DNA of 64,000 nt from Streptomyces pinistramenti (GCF_020564935.1 NZ_JAJCXB010000001.1:248001-312000), one strand, 5' to 3'; counted from the first letter of the stretch, positions 35,042 through 43,626 are shown. The notes: generated by a model not told the origin, from the letters alone. Made by a program: numbers and translations.

Positions 35042-35947
35042 TCACCGGGCGTCCAGGAACCCGGTGATCCGCCCGCGCAGGCCCCGTGCGTCCAGGCCGT
35101 GGCCCGCCAGGTGCTCGTCCAGCTGCCCGTAGCGCCGCAGCTCGCGGCGGCCGACCCCGAGCCCCAGCACACGGTGCGGCCGGTCCTCCAGCGCCTCGTT
35201 CACCTGGCGCGTCGACGTGCCCGCGAGATACGGCTCGACGATCACCACGTCCGTACTGCCGGCCGCGTCCACCGCCGCGCGCAGGGCCGCCGCGTCGAAG
35301 GGGCGCACGGTCGTCGCGTAGAGCACGGACAGGTCCAGGTCACGGGTCGCGGCGAGGACCGGATCCAGCATCGGCCCGATGGCCAGGACGACGCCCCTGC
35401 CGCCCTGCCGCAGCGGCTGGAAGCGGGCCCCGTCCACCGGCCGTGGCACGGCGTTGACCTGCACGGACAGCCGGACGTAGACCTTGTCGTCCCCGGCGGC
35501 CGCGGCATGCCGCAGCAGCGTCTCGGCCTCGTCGGGGTGGCCGGGCACGTGCACCGTCCAGCCGTCCAGGGTGTCCAGCAGGCCGACGTCGCCCGGTGCC
35601 ATGTGGGTGAAGCCGCCGGCCGGCCAGTCGTAGGAGCCGCCGGCGCTGACCAGCACGCCGCCCACACCCTGGTGCCCGAAGTCCAGTTTCACCTGCTCGA
35701 AGGGGCGCTCCACCAGGAAGCCGGCGAAGGTGTGCAGCACGGGCCGCAGCCCCGTGAGGGCGAGCCCACCGCCCACCCCGACCAGGAGCTGCTCCCTGAT
35801 GCCGACGTTGACCACCCTGCCGGGGTGCTTCTGTGCGGCGTCCGCGAAGCCGTCCTTGCCGATCTCGGCGAGTACGACGGCCAGCCGCGGGTCCTCGTCC
35901 AGCAGCCGCGAAGTGACCGCGGCGAAACGCTCACGCATGGTGTCCAT
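35042..35947 (-). CDS. Transketolase C-terminal subunit (Pyr + C domains)
   Basis: This 301-residue protein corresponds to the C-terminal half of transketolase. It opens MRERFAAVTSRLLDEDPRLAVVLAEIG, then NVGIREQLLVGVGGGLALTG (the Glu that activates thiamine diphosphate lies in GIREQ), and ends with the small C-terminal domain TDVVIVEPYLAGTSTRQV. Split transketolases with separate N and C subunits occur in archaea and in secondary-metabolite or sugar pathways. The partner gene lies 77 bp upstream in the same operon. ATG 35947 is chosen with AGAGGGA seven bases upstream; a GTG directly before it is an alternative. It transfers two-carbon ketol units between sugar phosphates. Confidence 0.88.
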   Translation of the reverse strand: MDTMRERFAAVTSRLLDEDPRLAVVLAEIGKDGFADAAQKHPGRVVNVGIREQLLVGVGGGLALTGLRPVLHTFAGFLVERPFEQVKLDFGHQGVGGVLVSAGGSYDWPAGGFTHMAPGDVGLLDTLDGWTVHVPGHPDEAETLLRHAAAAGDDKVYVRLSVQVNAVPRPVDGARFQPLRQGGRGVVLAIGPMLDPVLAATRDLDLSVLYATTVRPFDAAALRAAVDAAGSTDVVIVEPYLAGTSTRQVNEALEDRPHRVLGLGVGRRELRRYGQLDEHLAGHGLDARGLRGRITGFLDAR

Positions 35948-36024
35948 CACAAAATCCCTCTCGAAGTCCTGAGCGGTGAAGCGCGGGCCGCGGCTTCCGG
36001 GCGGCCCGGCGGGGCAGCGGGCGG

Positions 36025-36762
36025 TCAGGCGTCCTTGGGCTCGACGCGCGCGACCACCACGTGCGGGCGTCCCGGATGCGGCGCGGTGTACGCCGCGTGC
36101 AGCGCCCCGTGGTCGCGGCCGTCGACGCTCGCCACCGACCAGCCCGCCGCCTCGAACCGGGCGGCGATCCCGCCGCGCCTGCCGTGCGTGGCGGAGGAGT
36201 TGTCGATCACGAGGGTGTGCAGCCGGTCGAGCCCGGTCGCGCCCGCGTAGGCCAGCGCTTCGTGGTTGCTGCCCTCGTCCAGCTCGGCATCGCCGACGAG
36301 CACCCATACGGCGGGCCCGGTCCTGTCCTGCGCACGCAGCCCCAGGACGGTGCCGACGGCGAGCGGGAGCCCGTGCCCGAGCGATCCGCTGCCGATCTCG
36401 GCGCCGGGAACCAGCTCGCGGTCCGGATGGTGGCCGAGCGGTGAGGCATAGGCCCCGAAGCCCGGGAGCCAGGCGCTGGGGAAGAAGCCCTTCGCGGCGA
36501 GCACGGCGTAGTACGCCATCGGGCCGTGGCCCTTGGAGAGCAGAAAACGGTCCCGGCCGGGGTCCTGGACGGTGTCGGGCGTGACCCGCAGGACGCGGTC
36601 GTAGAGGACCCAGAGGGCGTCGAGGGTGGAGGTCGCGGCCGGCCCGTGCTTCTCGTCGCCCGTCATCAGGCCCATCAGGCCGGTGAGTTGGGCGAAACCG
36701 TCGTCGTCGCCGGACGGGACGGCCGCGGTGGGCCCGGTCGTGGGTGTGTACGGGGGAGTCAT
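36025..36762 (-). CDS. Transketolase N-terminal subunit (thiamine-diphosphate PP domain)
   Basis: This 245-residue protein corresponds to the thiamine-diphosphate-binding PP domain. It has DRFLLSKGHGPMAYYAVLAAKGF, SGSLGHGLPLAVGTVLG and the diphosphate motif GDAELDEGSNHEA ... VIDNSS, where the usual GDG-N spacing is kept but the third Gly is Ala. It would pair with the C-terminal subunit encoded directly downstream. No ribosome-binding site precedes ATG 36762, and the predicted transcription start falls at or next to the ATG, so the mRNA is probably leaderless. It differs from the single-chain housekeeping transketolase expected elsewhere in the genome, so a specialised, regulated role is likely. 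Confidence 0.87.
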   Translation of the reverse strand: MTPPYTPTTGPTAAVPSGDDDGFAQLTGLMGLMTGDEKHGPAATSTLDALWVLYDRVLRVTPDTVQDPGRDRFLLSKGHGPMAYYAVLAAKGFFPSAWLPGFGAYASPLGHHPDRELVPGAEIGSGSLGHGLPLAVGTVLGLRAQDRTGPAVWVLVGDAELDEGSNHEALAYAGATGLDRLHTLVIDNSSATHGRRGGIAARFEAAGWSVASVDGRDHGALHAAYTAPHPGRPHVVVARVEPKDA

Positions 36763-36769
36763 GAACGAC

Positions 36770-36800
36770 AGCCTGCTACCTCAACTTATATTGAGGTCAA
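36770..36800 (-). promoter_or_regulatory. MerR/SoxR-type promoter with dyad in a 19-bp spacer
   Basis: On the minus strand, -35 TTGACC (36800-36795) and -10 CAGGCT (36775-36770) are separated by exactly 19 bp, the over-long spacer typical of MerR-family targets. Between them lies the inverted repeat CCTCAA-N6-TTGAGG (36779-36796), whose arms are those of SoxR operators. The expected start site is about 36763, adjacent to the transketolase ATG at 36762. Confidence 0.6.
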
Positions 36801-37005
36801 GCCCTGGCCTGCGGACCCGGTTCCCGGCCTGCGGGCCCCGACCCCCGCTCCCCGCTCCCCGCCTCCTCGGCCGCCTGCCGGTCGTGGCACTCATCCCGGC
36901 CCGGCCCCCGTCCGGCCGTCCGGGACATGGCAACGCGCACCCTCTGACATGCGGTATTGTTCTCGTGCGCGGTCAACCGGGAGAAACACCGGTTCGGACG
37001 GGCAT

Positions 37006-37079
<74 letters not shown>

Positions 37080-37091
37080 CAGTGATGTCGG

Positions 37092-37132
37092 AAGCCCGTC
37101 GGCTTGGGGAAACCCGAGGCGGCGGGCTTTTT
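37092..37132 (+). terminator. Rho-independent terminator of the tRNA gene
   Basis: AAGCCCG (37092-37098) pairs with CGGGCTT (37123-37129) with an inner TTGGG/CCCGA stem capped by GAAA, followed by a run of five T (37128-37132). It is a classical terminator 13 bases after the tRNA. Confidence 0.9.
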
Positions 37133-37197
37133 CGTGATCCTGCTCCAGGTGCGGGTGCAGATGCGGACGTCTTCCGCCGCCACGGCACCACGGTTCC

Positions 37198-37242
37198 CCG
37201 CCCGTCCGGCACACGGGAATCACCGGTGTGCCGGACGGGCGG
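37198..37242 (-). terminator. 17-bp perfect hairpin downstream of the LAL regulator
   Basis: CCGCCCGTCCGGCACAC (37198-37214) pairs with its exact complement at 37226-37242 around an 11-base loop. It lies 74 bp beyond the stop of the minus-strand LAL regulator gene and faces the tRNA terminator, so it probably ends the LAL transcript. Confidence 0.65.
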
Positions 37243-37315
37243 CCGGAGGGTGTCCGCATCGCGGTGCGAGGGCATGCGGCTCGCCCTACGGCCGGCGCGT
37301 CGCCCCCCTCGCCCG

Positions 37316-40156
37316 TCAGCGCCCTGCCGCCGCCTCCGCCTGGGGTGGGGTCGTGCTGCGGAGGCCGGCTGCCAGGTCGGTGCGGCGTTTTACGCGGAGT
37401 TTGCGGTAGACGCGGGTCAGGTGTTGTTCGACGGTGCTGACGGTGATGTAGAGGCGGGCCGCGATCTGGCGGTTGCTGTGGCCGCGGGCCGCCAGTTCGG
37501 CCACTCTGCGCTCGGCTTCGCTGAGGTCGGTTGTGGGGCGGCGTTCGGTGTTCTGGGGGACGAGGCGGAGGTTGCGGGGGAAAGGCGTCTGCCGGGGGGT
37601 GCGGGTGGTCTGGGTGAGTCTGGCGGGTGTGTCGGGGGCGATGCGCCGGTCGTTGGGAGGGGGGCCGGGCGGGCGGGACTCCTCCTCCGTCTTGGTCAAC
37701 TCCTCCAGAGTGGCGGCGAGTTCGCGGGTGGCGCCGCATTCCCGGAAGGCTGCTGCCGCCGCTTCCAGGAGGGGGGTGCGGCGGCCGGGGGCGGCGCAGG
37801 CGGCGAGGATGCGGAGCGCGGCGCCGCGTGCGCGGGCGTGCAGGGCGGTGCACAGGTCCAGCTGCGCCTGGGCCAGTTCGCGGGCCCGTTCCTGGTCGCC
37901 CAGCGTCAGGTACACGCGGGCGGCCTCGCTGCGCCACGGCACCAGTGCGGGGACGTCCATCTTGTACTTCTGGGCGAGGTCGCCTGCGGTGAGGAACTCC
38001 TCCAGGGCGGAGGGTTCTTGATGTGTGGCCAGGTGGTGGTGGCCGCGGGCCTGCATGTAGTGCAGGCCGATCGGTGTCTGGAACATTTCGTCCGGCACCG
38101 GCACCTGGAGGGCGCGGTGGGCGACGTCGAACCGGCCCGCGGCGATGCCGGCCTGTACCAGTGTGGCCAGCGGCAGGCCGATGCCCACGCCCCAGCTCTC
38201 GTGGGAGATGACGGAGAGCGAGGTGTGCGCCAGCCGCAGCGCGGTGGGCAGGTCGCCGCGGCGCAGCGCGACCTCCGCGCGCAGCGCCGTGAACAGGGCG
38301 CGCCAGGTCTGGGACGACAGCTGGTTCGCCTCGGTGGTCAGCCGCCGGCACGCCTCGTCGGCGATCTCCAGGCGGTCGGAGAAGAGCAGCGTGATCAGGC
38401 AGGACGTCAGGACGGCGAAGGTGCGCTGGTTGAGCCGGTAGCGGCGCACCAGCCGCTCGGCCTCGTCCGCGAGCTCGGTGTCGGGGCCGCCGCCGCTCAG
38501 CCGGCTCAGCAGTACCGCGCCCTGGACCTGCGGGCTCAGCGGGTCGACCGGTGGCCTGGTGCCGGCCGGGTCGTCGGGGATGTCGGCGAGCTGCCGGCTG
38601 CCGGCCGCCGCCGGGTAGCCGAGCCGCAGCCACAGCTGGGACGCCTGCACATGGGCCGCGGTGCCCGGCGGGTGGACCTCGGGCGCGGCGCTGATCTGCC
38701 GGAGGCCCGCGACCGCCGAATCGACGTCCCCGAACCACAGCGGCGCGGTGACCGGAATCGAGGCGTACGAGCCGGTGAGCGCGCCGGAGCGGGTCGCGGC
38801 GGCCAGCGAGGGCAGGCCGCGGACCGCCGCGCACGGGTCCGTCCGCCACTCGATGTCGAAGAGCGTCGCGGTGATCGAGGCCAGCAACTTCTCGTCGGCG
38901 GGCTCCAGTTCGCGCGCGAGCACCAGGCAGTCGTGCGCGAGGTCCAGCATCCCGTCGCGGACGGCCGCCCTGGCCGCCTCGTCGAGGATCGCGACGGGCC
39001 AGTCGCCGGCCGGGACCGGCGCGGCGGCGAGCAGCTGCCGGGCGACGGTGAGGGGCGCGGCGCCGCTGCGGTAGAGCACCTCGGCGACCCGGGCGCGCAG
39101 TCCGGCCCGCTTCTCCGGCGCCATGTTGTCGAGGATCACGGCACGCGTCTTGGGGTGCCGGAAGCGGTTGCCGGACAGGATTCCGGCGTCGTCGAGGGTG
39201 CTGAGCGTCCGCATCAGGGTCTTGCTGTCGACGCCGGCCAGCTGGGTCAGGACGCGGGTGGTGGCGGGGCCGTCGATCAGTGCGATGTGCTGTGCGAGGG
39301 AGAGCGCGGCGAGGCCGCAGCGGTGCAGGCAGGACAGGACCGCCGCGGCGTATCCCGAATCCACCGCCGGGTCACCCGAACCGGCGTCCGCCCGCTGGTT
39401 GTCGGCGATCAGGCCGTGGACCTGGAGCGGATTGCCGGCCGTGATGTCGTAACAGGCGTCGGCCAGGCGTTGCGCGGCCGCCCGGCCCAGATGCTGCCGC
39501 AGCAGGTCCTGCACGCCGGACCGGGACAGCGGCCACAGCCGCAGCCTGCGCGAGTGCGGCTCCAGCGGCAGCTCGGCCTGCAACGAGGCGTCCGCCGAAG
39601 GCCGGTCGGAGGATTCACCGAGCACGACCAGGACGGGCTTGGGCCCCAGCCTGCGGACGACGGCCGCCAGGCACTGGAGGGACACCGCGTCCGCGTTCTG
39701 GAAGTCGTCGATGCCGATGACCACGGGCCCGGGGATCTTTTCGATGACGTCGAGCAGCGGCAGGCACACCGTGTGGATGACCTGCGCGGACAGCGGCGTG
39801 GACCCGTCCTGCGGCGCCGCGCCCGTCACGGAGCTGAGCACCTTGCCGTCCAGCGGACGGGACAGGTCACCGCCGGCGGACGGGGTGAGGCCGCCCGCGC
39901 TGCGGAAGAGCTGCGCCCAGACGCCGAACGGTACGAGATGCTCGGTCCGCGACGCCGTGGCGCTGAGGTAGGCGGCACCGGAGGACGTGGCCTCGCGCGC
40001 GAAGGTACGCAGCAGCTCCGTCTTGCCGCAGCCCGCAGGCCCCGAGATGATGGCGAAGCGTGTGGGTCCGTTCAGACTGTCCACCAGGAGCCGGTGCAGC
40101 GAAGCGAGTTGCTCGTCGCGCTCGTGCAGAGGGTGAAAGCCGGCCGGTGCGGTCAT
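37316..40156 (-). CDS. LAL-family LuxR transcriptional regulator (AAA ATPase, MalT-like)
   Basis: This 946-residue regulator has Walker A GPAGCGKT at residues 39-46 and Walker B VVIGIDDFQNAD near 146, a long helical TPR-like middle, and a C-terminal LuxR helix-turn-helix (LSEAERRVAELAARGHSNRQIA, then VSTVEQHLTRVYRKL). Length and layout match the large ATP-binding LuxR (LAL) regulators, often pathway activators of antibiotic clusters. Possible targets here are the adjacent operon at 40315-43626 or the NRPS operon at 9592-23769, but no operator evidence links them. The ATG at 40156 lacks a strong ribosome-binding site. Confidence 0.92.
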   Translation of the reverse strand: MTAPAGFHPLHERDEQLASLHRLLVDSLNGPTRFAIISGPAGCGKTELLRTFAREATSSGAAYLSATASRTEHLVPFGVWAQLFRSAGGLTPSAGGDLSRPLDGKVLSSVTGAAPQDGSTPLSAQVIHTVCLPLLDVIEKIPGPVVIGIDDFQNADAVSLQCLAAVVRRLGPKPVLVVLGESSDRPSADASLQAELPLEPHSRRLRLWPLSRSGVQDLLRQHLGRAAAQRLADACYDITAGNPLQVHGLIADNQRADAGSGDPAVDSGYAAAVLSCLHRCGLAALSLAQHIALIDGPATTRVLTQLAGVDSKTLMRTLSTLDDAGILSGNRFRHPKTRAVILDNMAPEKRAGLRARVAEVLYRSGAAPLTVARQLLAAAPVPAGDWPVAILDEAARAAVRDGMLDLAHDCLVLARELEPADEKLLASITATLFDIEWRTDPCAAVRGLPSLAAATRSGALTGSYASIPVTAPLWFGDVDSAVAGLRQISAAPEVHPPGTAAHVQASQLWLRLGYPAAAGSRQLADIPDDPAGTRPPVDPLSPQVQGAVLLSRLSGGGPDTELADEAERLVRRYRLNQRTFAVLTSCLITLLFSDRLEIADEACRRLTTEANQLSSQTWRALFTALRAEVALRRGDLPTALRLAHTSLSVISHESWGVGIGLPLATLVQAGIAAGRFDVAHRALQVPVPDEMFQTPIGLHYMQARGHHHLATHQEPSALEEFLTAGDLAQKYKMDVPALVPWRSEAARVYLTLGDQERARELAQAQLDLCTALHARARGAALRILAACAAPGRRTPLLEAAAAAFRECGATRELAATLEELTKTEEESRPPGPPPNDRRIAPDTPARLTQTTRTPRQTPFPRNLRLVPQNTERRPTTDLSEAERRVAELAARGHSNRQIAARLYITVSTVEQHLTRVYRKLRVKRRTDLAAGLRSTTPPQAEAAAGR

Positions 40157-40314
40157 CGGAACTCACTCGTTCGTTGCTGAATGCCGAAGTATTCCTTCAC
40201 GTATCTTCCTGGACTTCATGGCGTCGCACGCCCTGCCGATGGTGCTGACGCTCCGGATGAGGGTTCGGAATGTATCGGACACAGGCTCTAATCCGGGCCC
40301 CGGTACGGTGCGGT

Positions 40315-41208
40315 TCACAAGGGGATTCCCAACTCGCGTGCGCGGGCGATGGCTTCCACCCGGTTGCGGACGTTCAGCTTCTGCAGCACGTTCTGCAGGT
40401 AGCTCTTGACCGTGTTGCGGGAGATGAACATCGCCTGCGCGATTTCCGGATTGCTCTGGCCCATGGCCACTCTGCGCAGCACTTCGTACTCGCGCGGGGT
40501 GACGAAGCCGTCCCCGGCGGGCGGGGCCGCCCGGCCGCCGGGCCCCGGCGCCCGCCCCTCCGGACCTGTCGCGGCCGGCGCCACCCGGTCGATGACGATG
40601 CCCTGCCGGGCGATCGGCCCGGCCCAATCGGGGTCGCAGGTCAGCAGGGTGACCCGGGTGAGTCCCAGCGCCGACAGCATCTCGGCGACGACCCGGCAGC
40701 TCTGCTCCCGGTCGCTGGGCCGCGGCGCGGCCGCCGGGGGACAGGCGGCCGACGGCGGCTGCCTGGCGCAGACGTCGAGCCCGCCGGTGACACCGAACCC
40801 GCGGCCGCTCTGCCGCAGGTAGAGCAGGATGCCGCCCGCGTCGTGCACCGCCCGCATCGTCTCCTGGAGCCGGGCCCCGCAGTCGCAGTGCAGCGATCCC
40901 AGGACCTCACCGCTCAGGCACTCGGTGTGCACCCCCACCAGCGGCACCCGCGCCCCGGCGCGCGCCGGGACCGCGTCGAAGCCGAGTGCCACGTGCTCGC
41001 CCCCGTACGACAGTCCGGTGAAGGTGAACGCGGTGCCCACCGCCTTGCTGCCGTCCTTCAGGCCGACCCGGAGATCCGCCGCGGCACGCACCCGCGGCAC
41101 CGGCCGGCCCGCCGGTGCGGTACGCGGCCGGTCCACCGCGCCCCGCACCGGTCCTTCCAGGATCTGCTGCCGGGGCGCTGCCGTCCCCTCCGGACTGACG
41201 AGAGTCAT
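40315..41208 (-). CDS. GTP cyclohydrolase II-like domain fused to LuxR helix-turn-helix
   Basis: This 297-residue fusion carries a RibA-like domain at residues about 35-210. The zinc triad is kept (ECLSGEVLGSLHCDCGARL, three Cys), as are ILLYLRQSGRG and LLTCDPDW. The conserved Arg before H-T-E-C is Gly, and RQEGR is RQSGR. The D-T-V-E-A-N stretch with its upstream Tyr is replaced by an Ala/Pro-rich loop, and the Lys after LLTNNPK is gone. Catalysis of GTP to the ribityl-pyrimidine precursor therefore looks lost. Residues about 230-297 are a LuxR/NarL helix-turn-helix (VTPREYEVLRRVAMGQSNPEIA, NTVKSYLQNVLQKL). It is probably a transcription factor with a repurposed, ligand- or zinc-sensing domain. 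Its ATG overlaps the cofD-like stop (ATGA). Confidence 0.88.
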   Translation of the reverse strand: MTLVSPEGTAAPRQQILEGPVRGAVDRPRTAPAGRPVPRVRAAADLRVGLKDGSKAVGTAFTFTGLSYGGEHVALGFDAVPARAGARVPLVGVHTECLSGEVLGSLHCDCGARLQETMRAVHDAGGILLYLRQSGRGFGVTGGLDVCARQPPSAACPPAAAPRPSDREQSCRVVAEMLSALGLTRVTLLTCDPDWAGPIARQGIVIDRVAPAATGPEGRAPGPGGRAAPPAGDGFVTPREYEVLRRVAMGQSNPEIAQAMFISRNTVKSYLQNVLQKLNVRNRVEAIARARELGIPL

Positions 41209-42224
41209 CGCCCCACGCCCCCGATCGCACCGGAACGGACCGGCCGGCGCGTGTCCGCCGCGCCGAGCACGGCGTCGGCGAGGGCGCGCGGGGCCCGGCC
41301 GGCGCTCGCGAGGGTGGGGGTGAGGAGCACGTCGGGGCCGAACGCCCGGATGGCGTCCGCTTCCTGGGCGTCCGCCGTGTCCAGCACGAAGACGTCGCAC
41401 AGATCACGGATCATTTCCGCGGCCCCGGTGGCCGTCGCCTGCACACCGCGGGATTCCATCAGCCGCTGCCTGCTGTCCGCCCGCCGCGCTTCGCCCGGAT
41501 CGTCGAACGGCACCCGGCTGACGGTGGGCGTGACCGCGACCACCGGGCACCCGGCGTCCCGCACCGCCTCGCGGATCCCCGGAACGGCCAGCACCGGGCC
41601 CAGGCTCGCCACCGGATTGCTCGGGCCCAGCACGATGAGGTCAGCGGATTCCAGCGCCTCCAGGACGCCGGGCGCCGGCCGGGCCGCCGGGATCCCCGCG
41701 TACGTCACCTCGTGCACCCGGGGCCCGGCGGCGTCCCGCACCAAAAACTCCTGGTAGCTGCGCCGCTCGCCGTCCGTGCACAACAGCTGGGTGGACACCG
41801 GCTGTTCGGTGGCCGGCAGCACCCGGCAGCGCAGGCCCATGCCTTCCGCCAGCCGGCGCGTCACCTCGGCCAGGCCCACGCCCTCCCGCAGCCACGCGGT
41901 ACGCAGCAGATGGGTGGCCAGGTCGGTGTCACCGAGGTGGAACCACACCTCGCCGCCGAGCCCGCGCACCGCCTCCATGCACCGCCAGGACTCGCCCTTG
42001 GTGCCCCATCCGCGTTCCACGTCCTGCCGGCCGCTGAGCGCGTAGAGCGTGGTGTCGAGATCCGGGCAGACCCGCACGCCGTGCGCCCAGAGGTCGTCAC
42101 CGGTGTTCACCACCAGCGTCAGTCCCGACGGCCCGTCCGCCGCGTCGTCCTCCAGCGCGTCGTGCAGCGTGAGCCACAGGCGCGATGCGCCGATCCCGCC
42201 GCCGATACCCACAACGTTGACCAT
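41205..42224 (-). CDS. CofD/FbiA-family 2-phospho-L-lactate transferase-like protein
   Basis: This 339-residue protein has the family's marks: GIGGGIGASRLWLTL, VVNTGDDLWAHGVRVCPDLDTTLYAL, GWGTKGESWRCMEA, LGDTDLATHLLRTAWLREG and ESADLIVLGPSNPVASLGPVLAVPGI. CofD/FbiA transfers a phosphoenolpyruvyl- or phospholactyl-GMP group onto Fo in coenzyme F420 synthesis. The genome should already hold a housekeeping fbiA next to fbiB; this copy is instead clustered with an AMP-ligase-like gene and a RibA-like regulator, so it is probably a specialised paralogue. Its ATG lies one base after the upstream stop (TGA-C-ATG), and its stop overlaps the next ATG. Confidence 0.9.
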   Translation of the reverse strand: MVNVVGIGGGIGASRLWLTLHDALEDDAADGPSGLTLVVNTGDDLWAHGVRVCPDLDTTLYALSGRQDVERGWGTKGESWRCMEAVRGLGGEVWFHLGDTDLATHLLRTAWLREGVGLAEVTRRLAEGMGLRCRVLPATEQPVSTQLLCTDGERRSYQEFLVRDAAGPRVHEVTYAGIPAARPAPGVLEALESADLIVLGPSNPVASLGPVLAVPGIREAVRDAGCPVVAVTPTVSRVPFDDPGEARRADSRQRLMESRGVQATATGAAEMIRDLCDVFVLDTADAQEADAIRAFGPDVLLTPTLASAGRAPRALADAVLGAADTRRPVRSGAIGGVGR

Positions 42225-42225
42225 G

Positions 42226-43626
42226 TCACTCCGCCTCAGCGTGCTCGATCAGCGGTCGCCGGCAGCCGGCGACACACAAGGACGACAGCGCGTCGGCACC
42301 TGACACCCGCCGACGGGACCACACCACCGAACGCTCCCGCGCTCTCTCTGCCGCCGTGCGCCGTCCGCCCGGTGGCCGGCCGGTGCCGGTCGGGCGCGGC
42401 GGGCCTGCGCGGCGGACGGTCACGGGACGCGTGCATGCCATGGGGGCATCCCCTCCAGGGGCTTCGGGGGCGGATGGCTCGCCCGCCGAGGAGTATTGAC
42501 GGCATGTCAGCTGGGCCGGACGCGATAACCGGGAGGCGGTGCCCCGGGGCGGCCCTTCCGGTCGGGGGCGCCCGGCCGCGCCAGGACGCCGCGCCCTGGC
42601 AGGACCCCGCTGCTCCCGCTTGCGCCGCCGCGCCTGCGCGGGCGCCGGCACCGGCGCGACGGTCTCCCGCATGCCGTACAGCTGGAGCAGCGAGACGTGG
42701 AAGCGTTTCTCGAACGACGCGATCTGCTCCTCGGACACCTTCTGCGTGGCGACCACGGCCCGTAGCCGGTGCGCGTCGTCGTCGCCGCCCTCCTCCCGCG
42801 CCAGCAGCATGCAGATCGGCGCGGGGAGCAGTCCGGCGAGCGTCGCCCCCAGCGACCGGGCCTGCGAGGGCCAGCGCGTGGCGGAGAACCCGGGGGCGAG
42901 CGCTATCGACGCGCCGCTGACCAGCGCCGACATCGACGCGTACTGCTGCGCGTTGCCCCGGAACAGCGGCAGTACGACCAACTGGCGGTCGTCGGGGCGC
43001 ATCCGCAGCCGGGCGGCGACGGAACGCCCCGCGCCCAGGTAGGCGTCATGGGTGATGAGCACCTCCTCGTGCCGGCCCGCTTCCGCCGTCACATGGAGGA
43101 CGCCCAGGGTGTCGTGCGGCCCGGGGCCCGCGCCGTCCTCCTCCGGGGACCACGGTGCGTCGGACTGCGCGTCACGGGCGGTGTGGAAGGCGTCGTCGCC
43201 GTCCCCGCCGATGACGAACAGGTGCCGGCAGTCGTGCGCCTGGAGGCGGGCCCGTGCGGTGGTCTCCCGCAGGCTCGCGTGGGTGAAGGTGAGGTGGCAG
43301 CGGGAGCGCGCCAGAAGGTAGGCGAGTTCGTCCGGCGTGTGCAGCGGGTCGCTGGGGACGATCACGGCGCCCAGCCGCGCGGCGCCGAACCACAGGTCGT
43401 AGAACTCCGCGCAGTTGGTCGCGTGTACGTTCAGCCGGTCGCCGGTCTGCAGGCCGAGCGAGCGCAGCAGCCGGGCCGTTCTGGTCGCCCGTGCGTCCAT
43501 CTCGGCCCAGCTGATCCTCTGCTGCTCACCCGGCGCGGTCTCCACGACGAGGAAAGTCCCCTCGCCCTGGAGAGCGGCGCCTTCGGCTAGTGCGGCAGCA
43601 ACGGTGCCTGCGGATCTCGTACTCAC
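42226..43626 (-). CDS. Degenerate acyl-CoA synthetase/AMP-ligase-like protein with unrelated C-terminus
   Basis: Residues about 1-330 follow the AMP-forming ligase fold (ISWAEMDARATRTARLLRSLGL, FGAARLGAVIVPSDPLH, LPLFRGNAQQYASMSALVSGASIAL, LLQLYGMRETVAP). The ATP P-loop normally reading T-S-G-T-T-G-x-P-K-G is instead HVTAEAGRHEEVL, and after LYGMRET the motifs for the C-terminal lid (Y-R-T-G-D, catalytic Lys) are absent. They are replaced by about 135 low-complexity, Arg/Pro-rich residues that include a TTA leucine codon. Other frames show no continuation, so the 3' part is either decayed or replaced. The one-base coupling to the CofD gene argues that translation to this stop matters. GTG 43626 is used; GTG 43653 is an alternative. 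Activity as a ligase is doubtful. Confidence 0.72.
   Translation of the reverse strand: MSTRSAGTVAAALAEGAALQGEGTFLVVETAPGEQQRISWAEMDARATRTARLLRSLGLQTGDRLNVHATNCAEFYDLWFGAARLGAVIVPSDPLHTPDELAYLLARSRCHLTFTHASLRETTARARLQAHDCRHLFVIGGDGDDAFHTARDAQSDAPWSPEEDGAGPGPHDTLGVLHVTAEAGRHEEVLITHDAYLGAGRSVAARLRMRPDDRQLVVLPLFRGNAQQYASMSALVSGASIALAPGFSATRWPSQARSLGATLAGLLPAPICMLLAREEGGDDDAHRLRAVVATQKVSEEQIASFEKRFHVSLLQLYGMRETVAPVPAPAQARRRKREQRGPARARRPGAAGRPRPEGPPRGTASRLSRPAQLTCRQYSSAGEPSAPEAPGGDAPMACTRPVTVRRAGPPRPTGTGRPPGGRRTAAERARERSVVWSRRRVSGADALSSLCVAGCRRPLIEHAEAE

Noticed and set aside
42226..42680. Frameshift rescue of the AMP-ligase C-terminus in another frame
   Set aside because: I read the alternative minus-strand frames and found no lid-domain motifs, so replacement or decay is favoured over a single frameshift.
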